Positions 1 through 13,994 of a DNA stretch of 64,000 nt are shown here, piece by piece (position 1 is the first letter of the stretch; the number at the start of each line of letters is the position of its first letter). Position numbers and translations under genes: made by a program. Under the pieces are notes generated by a model that was given only the letters and a program-made list of their open reading frames with translations, was not told the origin of the DNA and did not search any database. The DNA comes from Archegozetes longisetosus (lineage: Eukaryota > Arthropoda > Arachnida > Sarcoptiformes > Trhypochthoniidae), in the NCBI GenBank assembly GCA_018873245.2, contig JAEMBT020000008.1:6571569-6635568 (forward strand). Reading direction: 5' to 3'.

Positions 1-324
1 ATTTCTCTCCCAAAAATCTTGATTACTCTTTAAATCGCTTAATATTTTGTCTTTATTACTACAACCGTCTGCCTCCTTCTCAACGCAATCATATGCCTCC
101 CAAATACCACAACAAACCGATTTAGGCTTATCTGGGTCTACGTATATGTCATCACCACATTTCAAAAATAGTTCTTGGAACGAACCACAAGAACTTCTAT
201 GATTAATTAATGTTATACCAGTTGTATCTCTAGTTGTGGTCAAATTTCCATATTCGGTCAAACGTAATTTAATACCAACACTGAACCCGAAAATAGTTAT
301 AATTAAAATGCAAGAACGGATCAT
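1..324 (-). CDS. Secreted cysteine-rich protein, N-terminal part (runs off left edge)
   Basis: An open frame starts at the ATG at 324-322 and stays open for 108 codons to the window edge. The first ~20 residues (MIRSC, then a hydrophobic stretch ILIITIFGFSVGI) look like a signal peptide. The mature part has spaced cysteines: SSCGS, LKCGDD, SVCCGIW, YDCVEK and DGCSN. This pattern suggests a disulfide-bonded extracellular protein, such as a salivary, venom-like or immune effector. I do not recognise the family. Codon use is consistent and there is no stop in 324 bases of AT-rich DNA, which argues for a real exon. The 3' end and any further exons lie outside the window. The start has no other in-frame ATG nearby to compete with it. 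Confidence 0.6.
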   Translation of the reverse strand, partial: MIRSCILIITIFGFSVGIKLRLTEYGNLTTTRDTTGITLINHRSSCGSFQELFLKCGDDIYVDPDKPKSVCCGIWEAYDCVEKEADGCSNKDKILSDLKSNQDFWERN

Positions 325-703
325 TATAATCAATTGTGTTGAATATACTACAGTTAAATACTTATTAAGCTTTGTGACACCATCAAAGAAATGAGCTACT
401 TAAAATGAGACAAAACAAAGTATAAGCAATTTATATAAACAAGCATTTCTAGAAATTGTTGCAATACGTAAATGTGATGTTTCAGATTTTTTCTCAAAAA
501 AATTTGCGATTGTATTTAGTAATAAAGATTCTTACTGATCATAAAATGATCATCAAACACAATCATAAAAAATTTTATAAACTATATACTTCACTAACAA
601 AACTATTAAATGAAGATAAAAACGGAATTTATAGATGAATATACAACTATAATAAATAAGCTAATAAATTGTAACAATAGTCAAAAAAATAATATATGGA
701 ATT
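325..703. other. AT-rich non-coding interval
   Basis: Upstream of the cysteine-rich gene. It is mostly A/T with short runs of A or T. I see no convincing reading frame or repeat. Confidence 0.5.
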
Positions 704-1041
704 TTATTGCTTTATTTTTTGCGTTTGTCTCTCCATTATTTCCCAAATGAGCCAATTCTTTCTCATGTCATCATAAGATAATTTTATTCTGTTTTCGGAT
801 TCACTCAACCATTTCTCATCAACTTCACCAAGTTTACCCCTTAATGCTTCGTTTTCAGCACCCAAATCTAATATCTGATCTCCCATCACCTTTATAGCTT
901 CATGGTAAAGAAATAGGTTTGCTATCAACTCTTCAGTATTTTAGCTTGAGTAGCAACGTTTTGTTTGTTAAGCTCAACAAGCTCTTTAATATTTAATCCA
1001 GTACCATTTTTTGACTTTACGTATTCTAAAATTTCCCTCAT
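704..1041 (-). pseudogene. Charged helical protein, frameshifted
   Basis: A frame starting at the ATG at 1041 (MREILEYVKSKNG...) runs 38 codons to a TGA at 927-925. A second frame picks up at the same place (ELIANLFLYHEAIKVMGDQ...) and runs to a stop at 704. The join around 925-935 looks like a loss of one base, giving a protein of about 112 residues when read through. It is rich in E, K, L and Q and is predicted mostly helical, perhaps coiled coil. An adjoining minus-strand stretch (about 1066-1165) also reads as protein-like before a stop, so this may be the tail of a decayed transposon or gene. Family unknown. Confidence 0.3.
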
Positions 1042-1199
1042 TTATACCGCAGAAAACTCAGCTGATCAAATTATCCATGTAGTCATCTGTTATATTTTCG
1101 ACTTTAAAAGCCGCTTTCGTTGTCCACAGTTTTGCATTTTGGTTTTGTTCTTAGATTGAGATCTACAAATGGTTAGTACCTTTTGTGCTCGTAACTTCT

Positions 1200-2640
1200 C
1201 ACCTTTTTTATTTCTTTATTTGTTAAATCTAAAAGTACTAGGGTATTTTCCTGCTATTTTACAAGTCTCAATCTTGATTATTTTAGGGTTGTGTGCAATA
1301 GTATCATATAATATTGCGAAATATAAAAGTTTTTCATATACTTTATGAGATTTATTACTATTAGACAATAGTCTAATTAAGAAAAGTTGTCTATATAATC
1401 AAAAATTTATTACAGTAATAAAGTTAAAAGTCCAATTTATATTTTAGAGACAATAAGTTTTTTATTTTTAATGTGGAAAACATGTTTTTCTAGAAAATAT
1501 CTAAAATTATGTAAATTTTAAAAAGATTAGATTCAATACTAAACTGTATATAAAGGGAGAAATCTAATAAAAAGCTAAAAATCTAATTTCTTCTTATTCA
1601 TATTTTTAATTTTCCCTTCAGTATAATATTGTGAAATATATATATGTTTAATAAATATAGAATACCAAAATATCTTAATTATTGGTTTGAAGAGGCTTTG
1701 CACTAACACTTTTTGTAATTAGCTCTTAAAAAGTCCAATGATTTATAACACTTTCTGTAATGACTTTCTCTTTAAAATGGCCCAATATAGTATAATTTAA
1801 CTTTCGTATAAATAAACAATCAAAAAATGTATCTTTAGTTTTAAATTTAGAGAAACGTGGGAAACCAAAGAAAAGTATATAAAGGGAGAGAAAGTCACTA
1901 TAAGGATCTCCAGTAATATCTTAGCTATGCTTTGTAACTTCACGTTATGCATAATAAAATTCTTGTAAAATAGACAATCGTTTTCTTCATTTCTATCAAC
2001 TTTATTTCCACCTTAGGTAAGTAATATACAAAGTTGTGAAACTTTCTTTAATGCATGATTGGTACACATGATATTCTCTATCGAGTCCAGCCAGACTCTT
2101 AGATGGAGAATTAGGTAAAAAAGATTTGGAATCTTACATCGAGGCCCCTGATTTCAAATCTTTACTCTAGTAAAATTACACAAAATGAAGAACTCTACAC
2201 AAAAAATTAGATCGAGTTTTTCATTCTTAACGAGATCCCGAGTCACAAAAATAATTGTGACAATATGTTCAATGTGATTGTTACTGTGATTGTTCTTGTG
2301 CTATAATATAAATAAGGAAGCTAGAAATCGGGGCCGCCCGAATTCTAATATCAGTTAAGACTTTCGGGCAACATCTTAAATATAAATATTATATGTATTA
2401 AGGGATATTTTAAACCTTATTTAGTTCCTCCGAATTCCCCGAAATTGAGGCTCTGATCCCGAAATTTGTTTTCTTTTAAATATAATAATAAACTTAATAA
2501 TCAGTAGTCCTATCAGTCAGTTCCTCACCCTATCGGTTTTTAATAATGCAAAATAAGCAAACTAAACCCGGTTTCTTCCGCTATCAATATTTTAATCAAC
2601 AACACAGACGTGTTGTAACTTTTTATTGTGTTTCAAACTT
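1200..2640. other. AT-rich non-coding DNA with two similar TATA-like boxes
   Basis: Two similar motifs, GTATATAAAGGGAGA near 1548 and GTATATAAAGGGAGAG near 1878, lie ~330 bp apart. They could be core promoters or repeats of a transposon end. No gene start is visible directly downstream, so no function is assigned. Confidence 0.3.
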
Positions 2641-2681
2641 AAATCGATTGTTTTTATATACTAAGTGTAATTATATTCAAA

Positions 2682-2924
2682 ATGCCTTTAACTTTAAGAG
2701 GAACGACGTTTAATATTACAAAAACGTATAAAGATATAAAAGTTGATGGAAGTAAGGATATTTGCACTATTTGTGAAGACAAAATTAACTATGATTTAAA
2801 ATATGGAAGTACTCGAATAAAGGTCGACATGGAAAGTAAGAAACATAAGAAAAATAAAGAACTAAAATTAGGAAAACCACAACCTCAAGTTCATTTAAGA
2901 AAAAATTTCGTACAAATTGACTAA
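2682..2924 (+). pseudogene. Zinc-finger-like transposon protein fragment
   Basis: An 80-codon frame from ATG 2682 contains DICTICEDKINYD followed ~25 residues later by SKKHKKN. This CxxC...H arrangement resembles the DNA-binding fingers at the N-terminus of hAT-type or similar transposases. The tail is basic. It is followed by other broken frames (3074-3286 and 3753-3970) that may belong to the same decayed element. Not assigned to a family. Confidence 0.35.
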
Positions 2925-3073
2925 CGTTTAGGGATATATAATGCTCAGGAACCACTTCCCGAGGTTAAGCAAAAGACTATATGTCGTTTCAGTTTCTTAT
3001 TAAGAACAGATTTTCAAAAGGTCACAACTTTTACATCACTGGCGGTCACCATTTTTAACTATATTTTTTAAAG

Positions 3074-3286
3074 ATGTCATGGCACGACATTCATGCTGTA
3101 AAATTATTTTTGGAATCGGAATTCCAGCGATTAATCGGCTCCCTCTTTAGTGTGAAGTACTTTTCAACATCTAAAATGATCACGATGGATTTTGATAATT
3201 CTTTTTCGGGATCTAAATTATTATTTGTGCCTCAAACCAATAAGTTGTTCAAGGATTTTGCGTTGAAAAGTAGATTAGGTTTCTAA
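3074..3286 (+). pseudogene. Fragment of an unknown dispersed element
   Basis: A 70-codon frame includes SEFQRLIGSLFSVKYF. A related stretch (PELERLIGSLFRARSEF) is readable on the plus strand at about 15220-15275, so this is part of a repeated family in this genome. The type of element is not recognised. It is probably a piece of the decayed element that begins near 2682. Confidence 0.3.
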
Positions 3287-3752
3287 TTTTTGCTTGAATT
3301 CTTTCATCAGTTTATTAATAATTTTTTGAGTCTTGTTATGTCATATCATAAATTTTAATATAGGCTGATACTTGAAGCGATTGAAGCAAATTTGAAATAT
3401 TCTGCAAAAGCATTCCTAACCCATTAAGATCTCTAGAGTGCTTTGATCATTTATCGGCCGTACTACCCAAACCACTTATTGATGTATTGCAAAACCTATA
3501 TCCCAAGTAAAGCTAAAATGCGTTAATCTTTTGAAATGCCTTCTGAACCACAGTTTATCATTCAAAGTATGCATGTATTGAAGTATAATCATTTTAAATA
3601 AAGTTTCTACTGAGTAACTTCACTCAAGCTTTATTCATATCTAAGATATTAATTAAAAAAGTCTAAGTGGTAGAAATACATTCGTGAATTTGATGATAAT
3701 TGGCTAAATGTTGAGAAAATGTTGAGGAAATTGTTGGCTCAAGAAGATTGAC

Positions 3753-3970
3753 AAATATAATGCTGAATGTTATTTATGTAAAAGTTCTTTCACAACAAAA
3801 AATGTCTCTCTTACCAAACATTCAAAAACTGCTAAACATGTTCTAAACATTCAAATCTAGAAAATATGCGCTCAAAAATTTCGTTCTAACAAAAATTCTG
3901 AAGAACATGAAAAAGTAACAATTGCTGAAGTTTACATTTCTAAAGACGGTAAACTTATCGAATGTGCAAA
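3753..3970 (+). pseudogene. C2H2-like zinc finger relic
   Basis: The frame from 3753 reads AECYLCKSSFTTKN then LTKHSKTAKH, a CxxC...HxxxxxH finger of the kind found in transposases (BED- or hAT-associated). It stops at about 3857 and coding-like sequence continues in another frame (HEKVTIAEVYISKDGKLIE) up to 3970. There it is interrupted by the inverted-repeat element 3971-4583. Confidence 0.4.
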
Positions 3971-4583
3971 CGGGGATACTTTAGTATAACACCGGTCACA
4001 GATTAACACCAAACTTTGTATATACATACTACTGCTGATGTTCACGAATATGCAGGTCATACCTGCCGTATATATATTCACACGCGCAAGGGGTAGCCAA
4101 GTTGCTGAAATTCGTTTGGTACAGTCGCCAACTCGCGCGCTCGTTAGGTTCCGTATTTTTGTGACTAAACCTATCGTAACCCAACCCAACTCAAATCGAT
4201 ATCGAAAAGCTACGAAAATAATTAAATTCCTCAAAAAAGTTATTCTTAAATAATTACAAAAAAATAAGAATTTGATTTTCTATAAAGTCTTCGAAGTTTC
4301 TCGAATTACGGAACTTTTCGGAACCTAGACTGTCCTTCACAATCCTAGTCACATATATGTAATCTGTACTCTCGTTCTTGTCTATTGGCACCGCTCGCAT
4401 TGAAATTGGATGCAGAATATACGATATATTCTGCTTTATATCCACCGACTTCGTTGGCCAATAACTTCACCTCTTTGATTTGCGGCGGGTAAAACCTTCA
4501 TATTCTTCTATCACTCGATGAGTACTATATATATCCTAAGTTTGGTGTTGATCTGCGAACGGTGTTATACTAAAGTATACCCG
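3971..4583. mobile_element. 613-bp terminal-inverted-repeat element (MITE-like)
   Basis: The left end (CGGGGATACTTTAGTATAAC..., continuing to about 4016) is repeated inverted at the right end, ending at 4583, with about 40 of 46 positions matching. Both ends are flanked by TGCAAA (3965-3970 and 4584-4589), a likely 6-bp target-site duplication. Inside there is no transposase frame. The small frames on both strands (3932-4253) are chance readings through the GC-richer interior. A non-autonomous DNA transposon is the simplest reading; the superfamily is not clear. Confidence 0.65.
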
Positions 4584-4634
4584 TGCAAAATATGAGGAAA
4601 ATATGTTTTTTGAAATAATACCTCAAATTAAATA

Positions 4635-7829
<3,195 letters not shown>

Positions 7830-7878
7830 TATATGAACAATTGAGTTTTAGTTAAAACGGTTTTAACTCAAAACTTAA

Positions 7879-8384
7879 CTCTACACTGCATAGTGTAGCA
7901 GATCTGCTACACTACGATCTTAGTCCATTATCTCAATATGACAACATTTACTAGAAATAATGCATACCGTAGCCGATGTGCAACAAAGCTTTTGAGATTA
8001 TATAGTTTCATTATTTATATAGATATCATGGTTTTCAAGAAAAATAGACATTCATCATTTCTTATTATGTAAATCAAAAAGGTTCTATATATCAAAAATT
8101 CAAAAATTTTCTAAATTAGGCATATTTTTCATATTTCTTCCAAAAGTTAATAATTTTTGAGTTAAAGGCATGTAGAAAAATCAATAATATCATAGAAAAG
8201 CCCCTTTCCTCAAAATGTTGGTAAATTACAAGAACTTATAAGTTACAGATCAGCCACATTTCAAACAACTTTTTCATATAATCCTATCATTATAGCTTTT
8301 TCAATGATTTTTCCAAAATATATGCTCCCGAAAGTGTCTGATGCTAAATTTTCAGTGAAAAATAAAAAATCATGCAGTCTAGGG
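7879..8384. mobile_element. piggyBac-type MITE nested in element A
   Basis: The ends are CTCTACACTGCAT and, inverted, CCCTAGACTGCAT, 11 of 13 matching and starting with the CCCTAGA-like signature of piggyBac. TTAA flanks it on both sides (7875-7878 and 8385-8388). The equivalent point in element B (about 28288-28305, minus strand) reads AAAACTTAAAACTCATGC without an insert, which is a paralogous empty site with a single TTAA. There is no transposase frame inside its 506 bp. A perfect 24-bp palindrome sits near the left end (7891-7914). Confidence 0.75.
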
Positions 8385-8482
8385 TTAAAACTCATACACA
8401 GACAGTAATAAAACTAGCTTTAGTAAAAACTGTTTTAAAACCAGCAAAAAAATGTAAAAAATGTTTGTTTATTTGTTAAAAT

Positions 8483-8880
8483 TTGAAAATGAATAAAAAT
8501 AAACTGAATAAAAGTGATAATAAAGTTCGGAGTCGTCAAAACAATTTTACTAATTATGAAATAGAATTACTTAAACAAACAATTGCCGAAGAATACAAAC
8601 TCAAAATAATTGAGTGTAAAACGACTGATAAGTATACGAAACAACAAAAGATGACGTTTGACAACAAATTAGTGACGAGTTTAGTCAGGGCTTAATACAA
8701 ATAATAGAGACATCAAGTCTTTGAAATGCTTTCGAAAACGATATAAATACGAATGTCGTAAGAATTGTAATAACGCAAAATCAGAAATAAGACAAACTGG
8801 TGGCGGACCTCAACCTCAGAAAACCGATTCAATTGATAATTATATCAATAGTTTTATATTTACTGTTAAGATCTGCAGCT
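8483..8880 (+). pseudogene. Myb/SANT-like DNA-binding protein of element A, broken
   Basis: The frame from 8483 reads RSRQNNFTNYEIELLKQTIA, the first helix of a Myb/SANT-like domain as found in PIF/Harbinger accessory proteins and zeste-like factors. It ends at 8695 after a small rearrangement. The rest of the domain (NNRDIKSLKCFRKRYKYEC..., then TGGGPQPQKTDS) is readable at about 8701-8850. The TGGGPQP motif after the third helix is typical of this protein class. Element B carries the missing middle part. No Harbinger transposase gene is present. Confidence 0.6.
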
Positions 8881-9353
8881 GAGATCTGAAACTAACCGGT
8901 GGCATAAAATCTTAAAACAATAGATAATTGAATTATTGGAGGCAACGAGTCTTTTTTCATTTTGATATTAATTAAATCTGTATTAATTAGATTCAACAGT
9001 TCAATGAAACACTGTTTTGTAAGTCTATATTTTCTTATGAATGATATTTCATCATAACTATCAAATGGATTGAATCTGTCTTTTAATACTCTTTAACTTT
9101 TAAAAATTTTATTCGTTACTATTTCATAATTATCTAATTCTTCAATTTGAAAAAATTGGTTAATTTTTATAATATTATTCTGTAAAACTTTGTTTATATT
9201 TACTTATTTTGTTGATCACTAAAACCGATTTAAAACAAGTAAAAGTGGTTTTATTTTAAAACAGTTCTAAATTTTTACTGTGCATCAGTTTTAAAATGAG
9301 TTTTGGATTTTAAGCCTTGTTTTAGCCTTAAAAACGTTTTAAAACACCATTTT

Positions 9354-9860
9354 AAAAATGTCGCCGTAATAATGTCGCCGATAAAAAATGTCGCCATATA
9401 AAATTTTGCACAAAAATTGTCTTTTTCAAGAATTTTTATACATACATTTCAAGTGAATTAACAAGAGTAAAGTAGCTTTGAAAATATTTTATTAGACCAA
9501 GATCATTTTTTAAATTTAATTATAGTAATAAAATTTACTAATTTGTACGAAATGATCAATGGAATACATGAATCGGAGTATGATCTGAGCCTTCTTAGCA
9601 AGGAAGCTCATTCATAGTAGGCAATGGAAAAATTAGTGTTTGAAGCTCTCTAACTATAAACTATTTTAAAAATTGGTTCGATAAAAGACTATTCACGAAT
9701 ATGTACTTTTTCAATCTTTCGCTAGATTTTTTATCGTATCAAATGATACTGACGACATTTATAAAAGCGACATTATTTACGGCGACATTTTGACGGCGAC
9801 ATTATTTACTGCGACAACTTTGATGGCGACATTTTTGGCGCGACAGTTTGACGTAAAAGT
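9354..9860 (+). mobile_element. Mutator-like MITE C, left copy (5' end truncated)
   Basis: It contains several spaced copies of AATGTCGCC at one side and of GGCGACATT at the other, matching the intact copy at 24041-24524 in inverted orientation. The right end GACGTAAAAGT is followed by AAAATTAG, which corresponds to the 9-bp target-site duplication of the other copy. About 24 bp of the left terminus are missing where element A abuts. No coding frame. Confidence 0.65.
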
Positions 9861-10420
9861 AAAATTAGAAGAATTTATGGCGATTCATGAATTTTGTTTT
9901 CTACCAGAATCTATTGAGGACGAGAGGGTATATCACAATAGTGATTGTGCCATCAATTTTTTGAAGACGAATTTCATAGAAACTAAGAATTTTTGTAAAA
10001 ATGAATACTCAATTCGTGTTTCCCGCCCTTAAATTAGGTAAAAAGCACCTTTCGAATCATTTATCGTAGGGTGCTAATCTAAACTCTCCATATTTTGTAC
10101 CACGGGCACCAGATTTTACAACTGATCAAGGTAACTTTATAATTAGAATCATCTTAAGTGACATTAAAGCAAATTCCAGTTTTCATTGTTCTTTTTTTCA
10201 AATGTTAACGTTATAGAAACCATTTATTATAAAAGTTTATACTGATTAGGAATGATAGCATCTTGCTTCAACAGTTCACCTATGATACACTTTCGTTATG
10301 TATTTCAATGCTATCATTGCTATTTTGAATATTAAAAAAGTAGGTGGAGCCTTACGGGACTACACACAATCAACTCTACTCATCACACTGATCAAAGCCG
10401 TATAAGGGTCGACCACCTTG
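9861..10420 (+). repeat. Duplicated block: hAT remnant plus flank, internally deleted
   Basis: The first ~35 bases read LEEFMAIHEFCFLPES, the same hAT transposase segment as at 23985-24031. From about 9897 the sequence matches 22264-22750 inverted. The right-hand version has ~1.24 kb between these two parts, so the left copy has an internal deletion. The 80-codon frame 9790-10032 spans this junction and is not a gene. Near 10375-10410 it preserves the un-interrupted target site of the LINE inserted in the other copy. Confidence 0.65.
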
Positions 10421-11625
10421 TATGTTGCGTCACATTCAGCCACCTCAACTATAACATTCATTTCTGAGTCGATTGAGTCTGGGCTAGTGAGCTTCTACCT
10501 GCCCGTTACCGAGTTATGTGAAAATTTTTCGAGCGTGGCCACACTTGAGGTGGGATTATAAAGCTTTCTCAGTCATAGAGTTTTATATATGTAATATGCC
10601 TGTAATCCCGCTCACTCTAGCCCTGCACCATTACCATAATCTAACCTAGATGTTCATTATGATATTGCAATTATTATGGAGATCGAGTTCGAAAAAGACT
10701 GTCTAATTAATTTCTGAAATCTCCTTAGATTTTACATTTAAATACAATTTCAATTCTTAGATATTAGGTTAATGGTTTTTACTCGTACCAAAATTTAATT
10801 TAGGAATAAGTTTAAAAGTTAGAAATTTACCTTTCATTAAAAGATTTTATCTCAATTATTTTGTATTTTTAATTTTTGTGTCAATTTTTAAAAAATCTCA
10901 AATGTATAAAATGTAATGACTAATAAAGGTATCATTCTCAAAACATGTGTATTTCTGATTTTATATTTAATTGGATAAATTACATGAATTCAATTAATAA
11001 ACTTAAGAGAATTTTTCTAAGATTTCTATCTTTTATTCTATATCTAAAAAAATAAAATTTTACTCATGCTTTATTTCAATTCGAGATTCATAATTCCGCA
11101 TTTATAGCCTAGAAAAGAATCCATCTAATCAGTGTTTAAATTTTGATATTTCAATTTTCGAAAAATTATTTAAAAAGAACGATGAAAATAAGTCTATGGG
11201 ATTCTGGTTATCCATACACCCGGGAACTCATGATATATTTTAATAGAGATCATCATCCTGATCAAAATTGTCAATGGGCTCACCTCTGTATAACTTATAG
11301 TTTATCCGCTAGATGTTCTTAAAGTAAACGTTTAAAATGAATCTTCGATTTTCTCTAAGGGTATTATAGATATCGAAAAACGGGGTTCATAATTGTAATC
11401 AGCGTTAAATTCTACATCGAAATCATATATCATATAATAAAAAATCTTAAAGTGGAAAAATTCGATATAAAATATTTAAGTTGAATATCTCGAAAATTAT
11501 TCGATATGAAAAATTTGGATTTTATATTCGGAATCAGCGTTAAAAAATACATATAGATCAGTTGAAAAGTCAATTTATAAAATAATTAATTTTAATAACA
11601 CCTTAAAACAACACAAATCATGTCT
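10421..11625. other. Non-coding AT-rich DNA
   Basis: A GC-richer stretch (10400-10640) has no lasting frame; the rest is AT-rich. I see nothing I can name. Confidence 0.4.
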
Positions 11626-11639
11626 TCACAAATTTAAAA

Positions 11640-11785
11640 AGCTACGGTCCATAGGGAGTCGGCCCCCAGGGCTCCTGTGGTTCCCCAACTGGCTACTGGG
11701 ATGACGGACAATAGACAGCATCAAATTGGGTATGCCAGCGGTACCCAATTTGATGATCAGGCCCAGACCGCTGGATAATAACAAA
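11640..11785. repeat. GC-rich island with a 14-bp hairpin
   Basis: CATCAAATTGGGTA (11719-11732) pairs perfectly with TACCCAATTTGATG (11742-11755) across a 9-base loop. CCAGCGG in the loop region is repeated inverted as CCGCTGG at about 11769. It is markedly GC-richer than its surroundings. It may be a fragment of a SINE or MITE, or a structured RNA element. The 67-codon minus frame here is a consequence of the composition. Confidence 0.35.
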
Positions 11786-11829
11786 TAATTATATCTTATA
11801 TTATATAATTGATAGCCAGGGTTTGTCAA

Positions 11830-13060
11830 ACTTTATTTTCTTCATTTAAAATCTTCTCTGATTATAATTCGAGTATTTACTATCATTTTATAATTATGGA
11901 GTCAAAAGAGATACTGCAAATAGTATCCATCAGTAAGGCTTTTGCTTAATTATTCTTAAAGAATGTTGATTAAAACATTAATTTTTTAGACGTAATTCTT
12001 TAAAAAATTCACATCTTCTCTCAGCCATAGAATTTTTGAAAAATTCTTTTGCATTTAATTCCACTTTTGTAAGCTTTAACTTGATACCCATATTGGCTTG
12101 GTGGCCGATTAGGCTAGATGCCTATGTTTCTGATTAACTTCAGACATTTTTCAAGGATAAAATACCGGATATTGATCACTCTGTAATTATTGATTAGGCG
12201 AACTGATAACTTATAGCTCAATCATCAAATTTCAACGTTTTAATCGTTAACAAGCAATTGATCAATCTTTAAAAACTGATAACAACTTAAACTTTCATTT
12301 TACTCATGTTATAATTTTTTGAGGGATACTCATATCTACTATTGACTTATGGTTGTAAAAATAGTGCTTCTCTACATTTAACCAAAATTCAGGATTAGTT
12401 TGATATCGTCTCATCAAGAGTCGGAAGATTAAGTTCGTTCGAGGTCTCGTCAGAGTCATCTCTGGTTTGTTTAGATTCTTATTTTTACTACCTAAAGGCT
12501 TTCGTCATAACTTCCTTCCTCGAGAACCAGCGCCTCCGCAGCTGCTCCTTCTACCAACTATTTTCTGAACTTTAGCTCAGACACTAGATTTCTTATTTTG
12601 TATTGAACCGAGTTTTGCTGATTATTGCGTATCGTAATAGTCAGTAATAAATCAGACTTGAAGAGTAATTCAACATTTTTATTCATTACCAACATATCTG
12701 TTCACATTTCTTAGGGAATGCTTCATTGATAACAATAGTATTGTATAAGTGAATGGTCGGATCATTCAGATTTTTATTCTGTTCCAGAGTTTTAATTATC
12801 ATGATTACATCAGATTCGTTTAGATTAGTGGGCATGACTGGAATCTAATCAATCCAACTATTGTTTAAAATAAATTCTTCTACAGAAAACTCGATCTGAG
12901 AGTTTAACATTTGTCCTACAGAGCAAGACTCTAAGCAGTTGGCAATCAAATTGCTTCCGAAGAAGTGCTTGTGCGTTAGGTATGCCTAAACGTGAAAGTG
13001 TTGAGTAGTCTAAGTAACCGCTAAGTTTGTAAAAATTTTGGACATATTCTAGTTGTGCTT
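11830..13060. other. Non-coding or fully decayed DNA
   Basis: There are patches of more complex sequence (12440-12590; a 69-codon minus frame 12858-13067) but no recognisable motif, splice pattern or paralogue. They could be remnants of a gene. Confidence 0.3.
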
Positions 13061-13068
13061 TAGCCACA

Positions 13069-13280
13069 ATGTCCGAAATTTATGTTCGACCACTTAGTGA
13101 TCTTAAGAGTCGTTTCGAGGATATCAAGTCATTGGCGACACCTTTAACGATATAAATGATTGGCTTTCGCCTAGATATGACTGTAATGACATTAAAAGTG
13201 ATGACCTAACCCGTTTAACTGGCTCTTACTCCAGAAGTGATCGTCAGCCAAGCATTACTTTTGATGACGCGCGCGAGTAA
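13069..13280 (+). pseudogene. Possible small protein, one-base frameshift
   Basis: ATG 13069 opens MSEIYVRPLSDLKSRFED and stops at 13153-13155. The frame shifted at about 13142 continues as NDINDWLSPRYDCNDIKSDD and ends DDARE at a stop (13278-13280). Composition is far from random AT-rich translation, and the two parts read as a single acidic, hydrophilic protein of ~70 residues. No family recognised. It lies 0.7 kb upstream of the TRMT10C-like gene, on the same strand. Confidence 0.35.
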
Positions 13281-13994
13281 CGTTTTGTCACTTAATTTCT
13301 ATCAATCGTTCAACGATTCCGATAAGATCTCGCTCTGAAAACGCTCCAAATTAATAGAAATAAATATTATTTTTATCTATAAACTACTTGAAAACTGTTT
13401 GGTTTGATTTGTTGTTCGAAAATGTGCAGCCAATCGTTTTGCTTGTTGCCAATACATTGACATTTTCGATAATTTTGTTAGTAGTTTGTTTTCATAATTT
13501 ATTAAAAATGAAAGTTTAAAATAAATTTGAAACCAAATTCAAGTTACAATACGAGCAAATAGTAAAACAAGATCTACTCGCGGCAACTAACTTATGTTAT
13601 GCAACAGTTTCTCATTAATAAACAACTAATTAATTGAATAAAAAACTTGGCCCATGTTCATACATATGTTCGCAATAAACTATTTTCATCTTTCTATACA
13701 CATAATTTAATTAAAATATAGTTAATTGTTTTGATATTTGATTGATTTATTAAATGAATTTGACACATGTTTTACTGCATTCACTATTATTATTGTTCGT
13801 ACAATTAATCTGAAAGTTTTGTTGAACGCATATCCGTTCAAATAAGGCACAAATGTGAATGAAATGTCAACAAATACGAAATGCACACGTTTTGAAAGTT
13901 TGTTTTGATTTTGACGTCAAAAATGTGTCTATATTTTAATTGTCTCAGCAGTTTACTCATAAATTTCAATCAATTCAACAGTAATTAAATACAA
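13281..13994. other. Intergenic AT-rich DNA upstream of the TRMT10C-like gene
   Basis: No convincing frame is present. This would contain the promoter and 5' leader of the methyltransferase gene; no unambiguous TATA box stands out. Confidence 0.4.

Noticed and set aside
3932-4253. Overlapping frames on both strands (100 and 71 codons)
   Set aside because: They lie inside the 613-bp inverted-repeat element and show no domain.
12858-13067. Minus frame of 69 codons
   Set aside because: Protein-like in parts, but no family, and antisense to a better candidate adjoining it.
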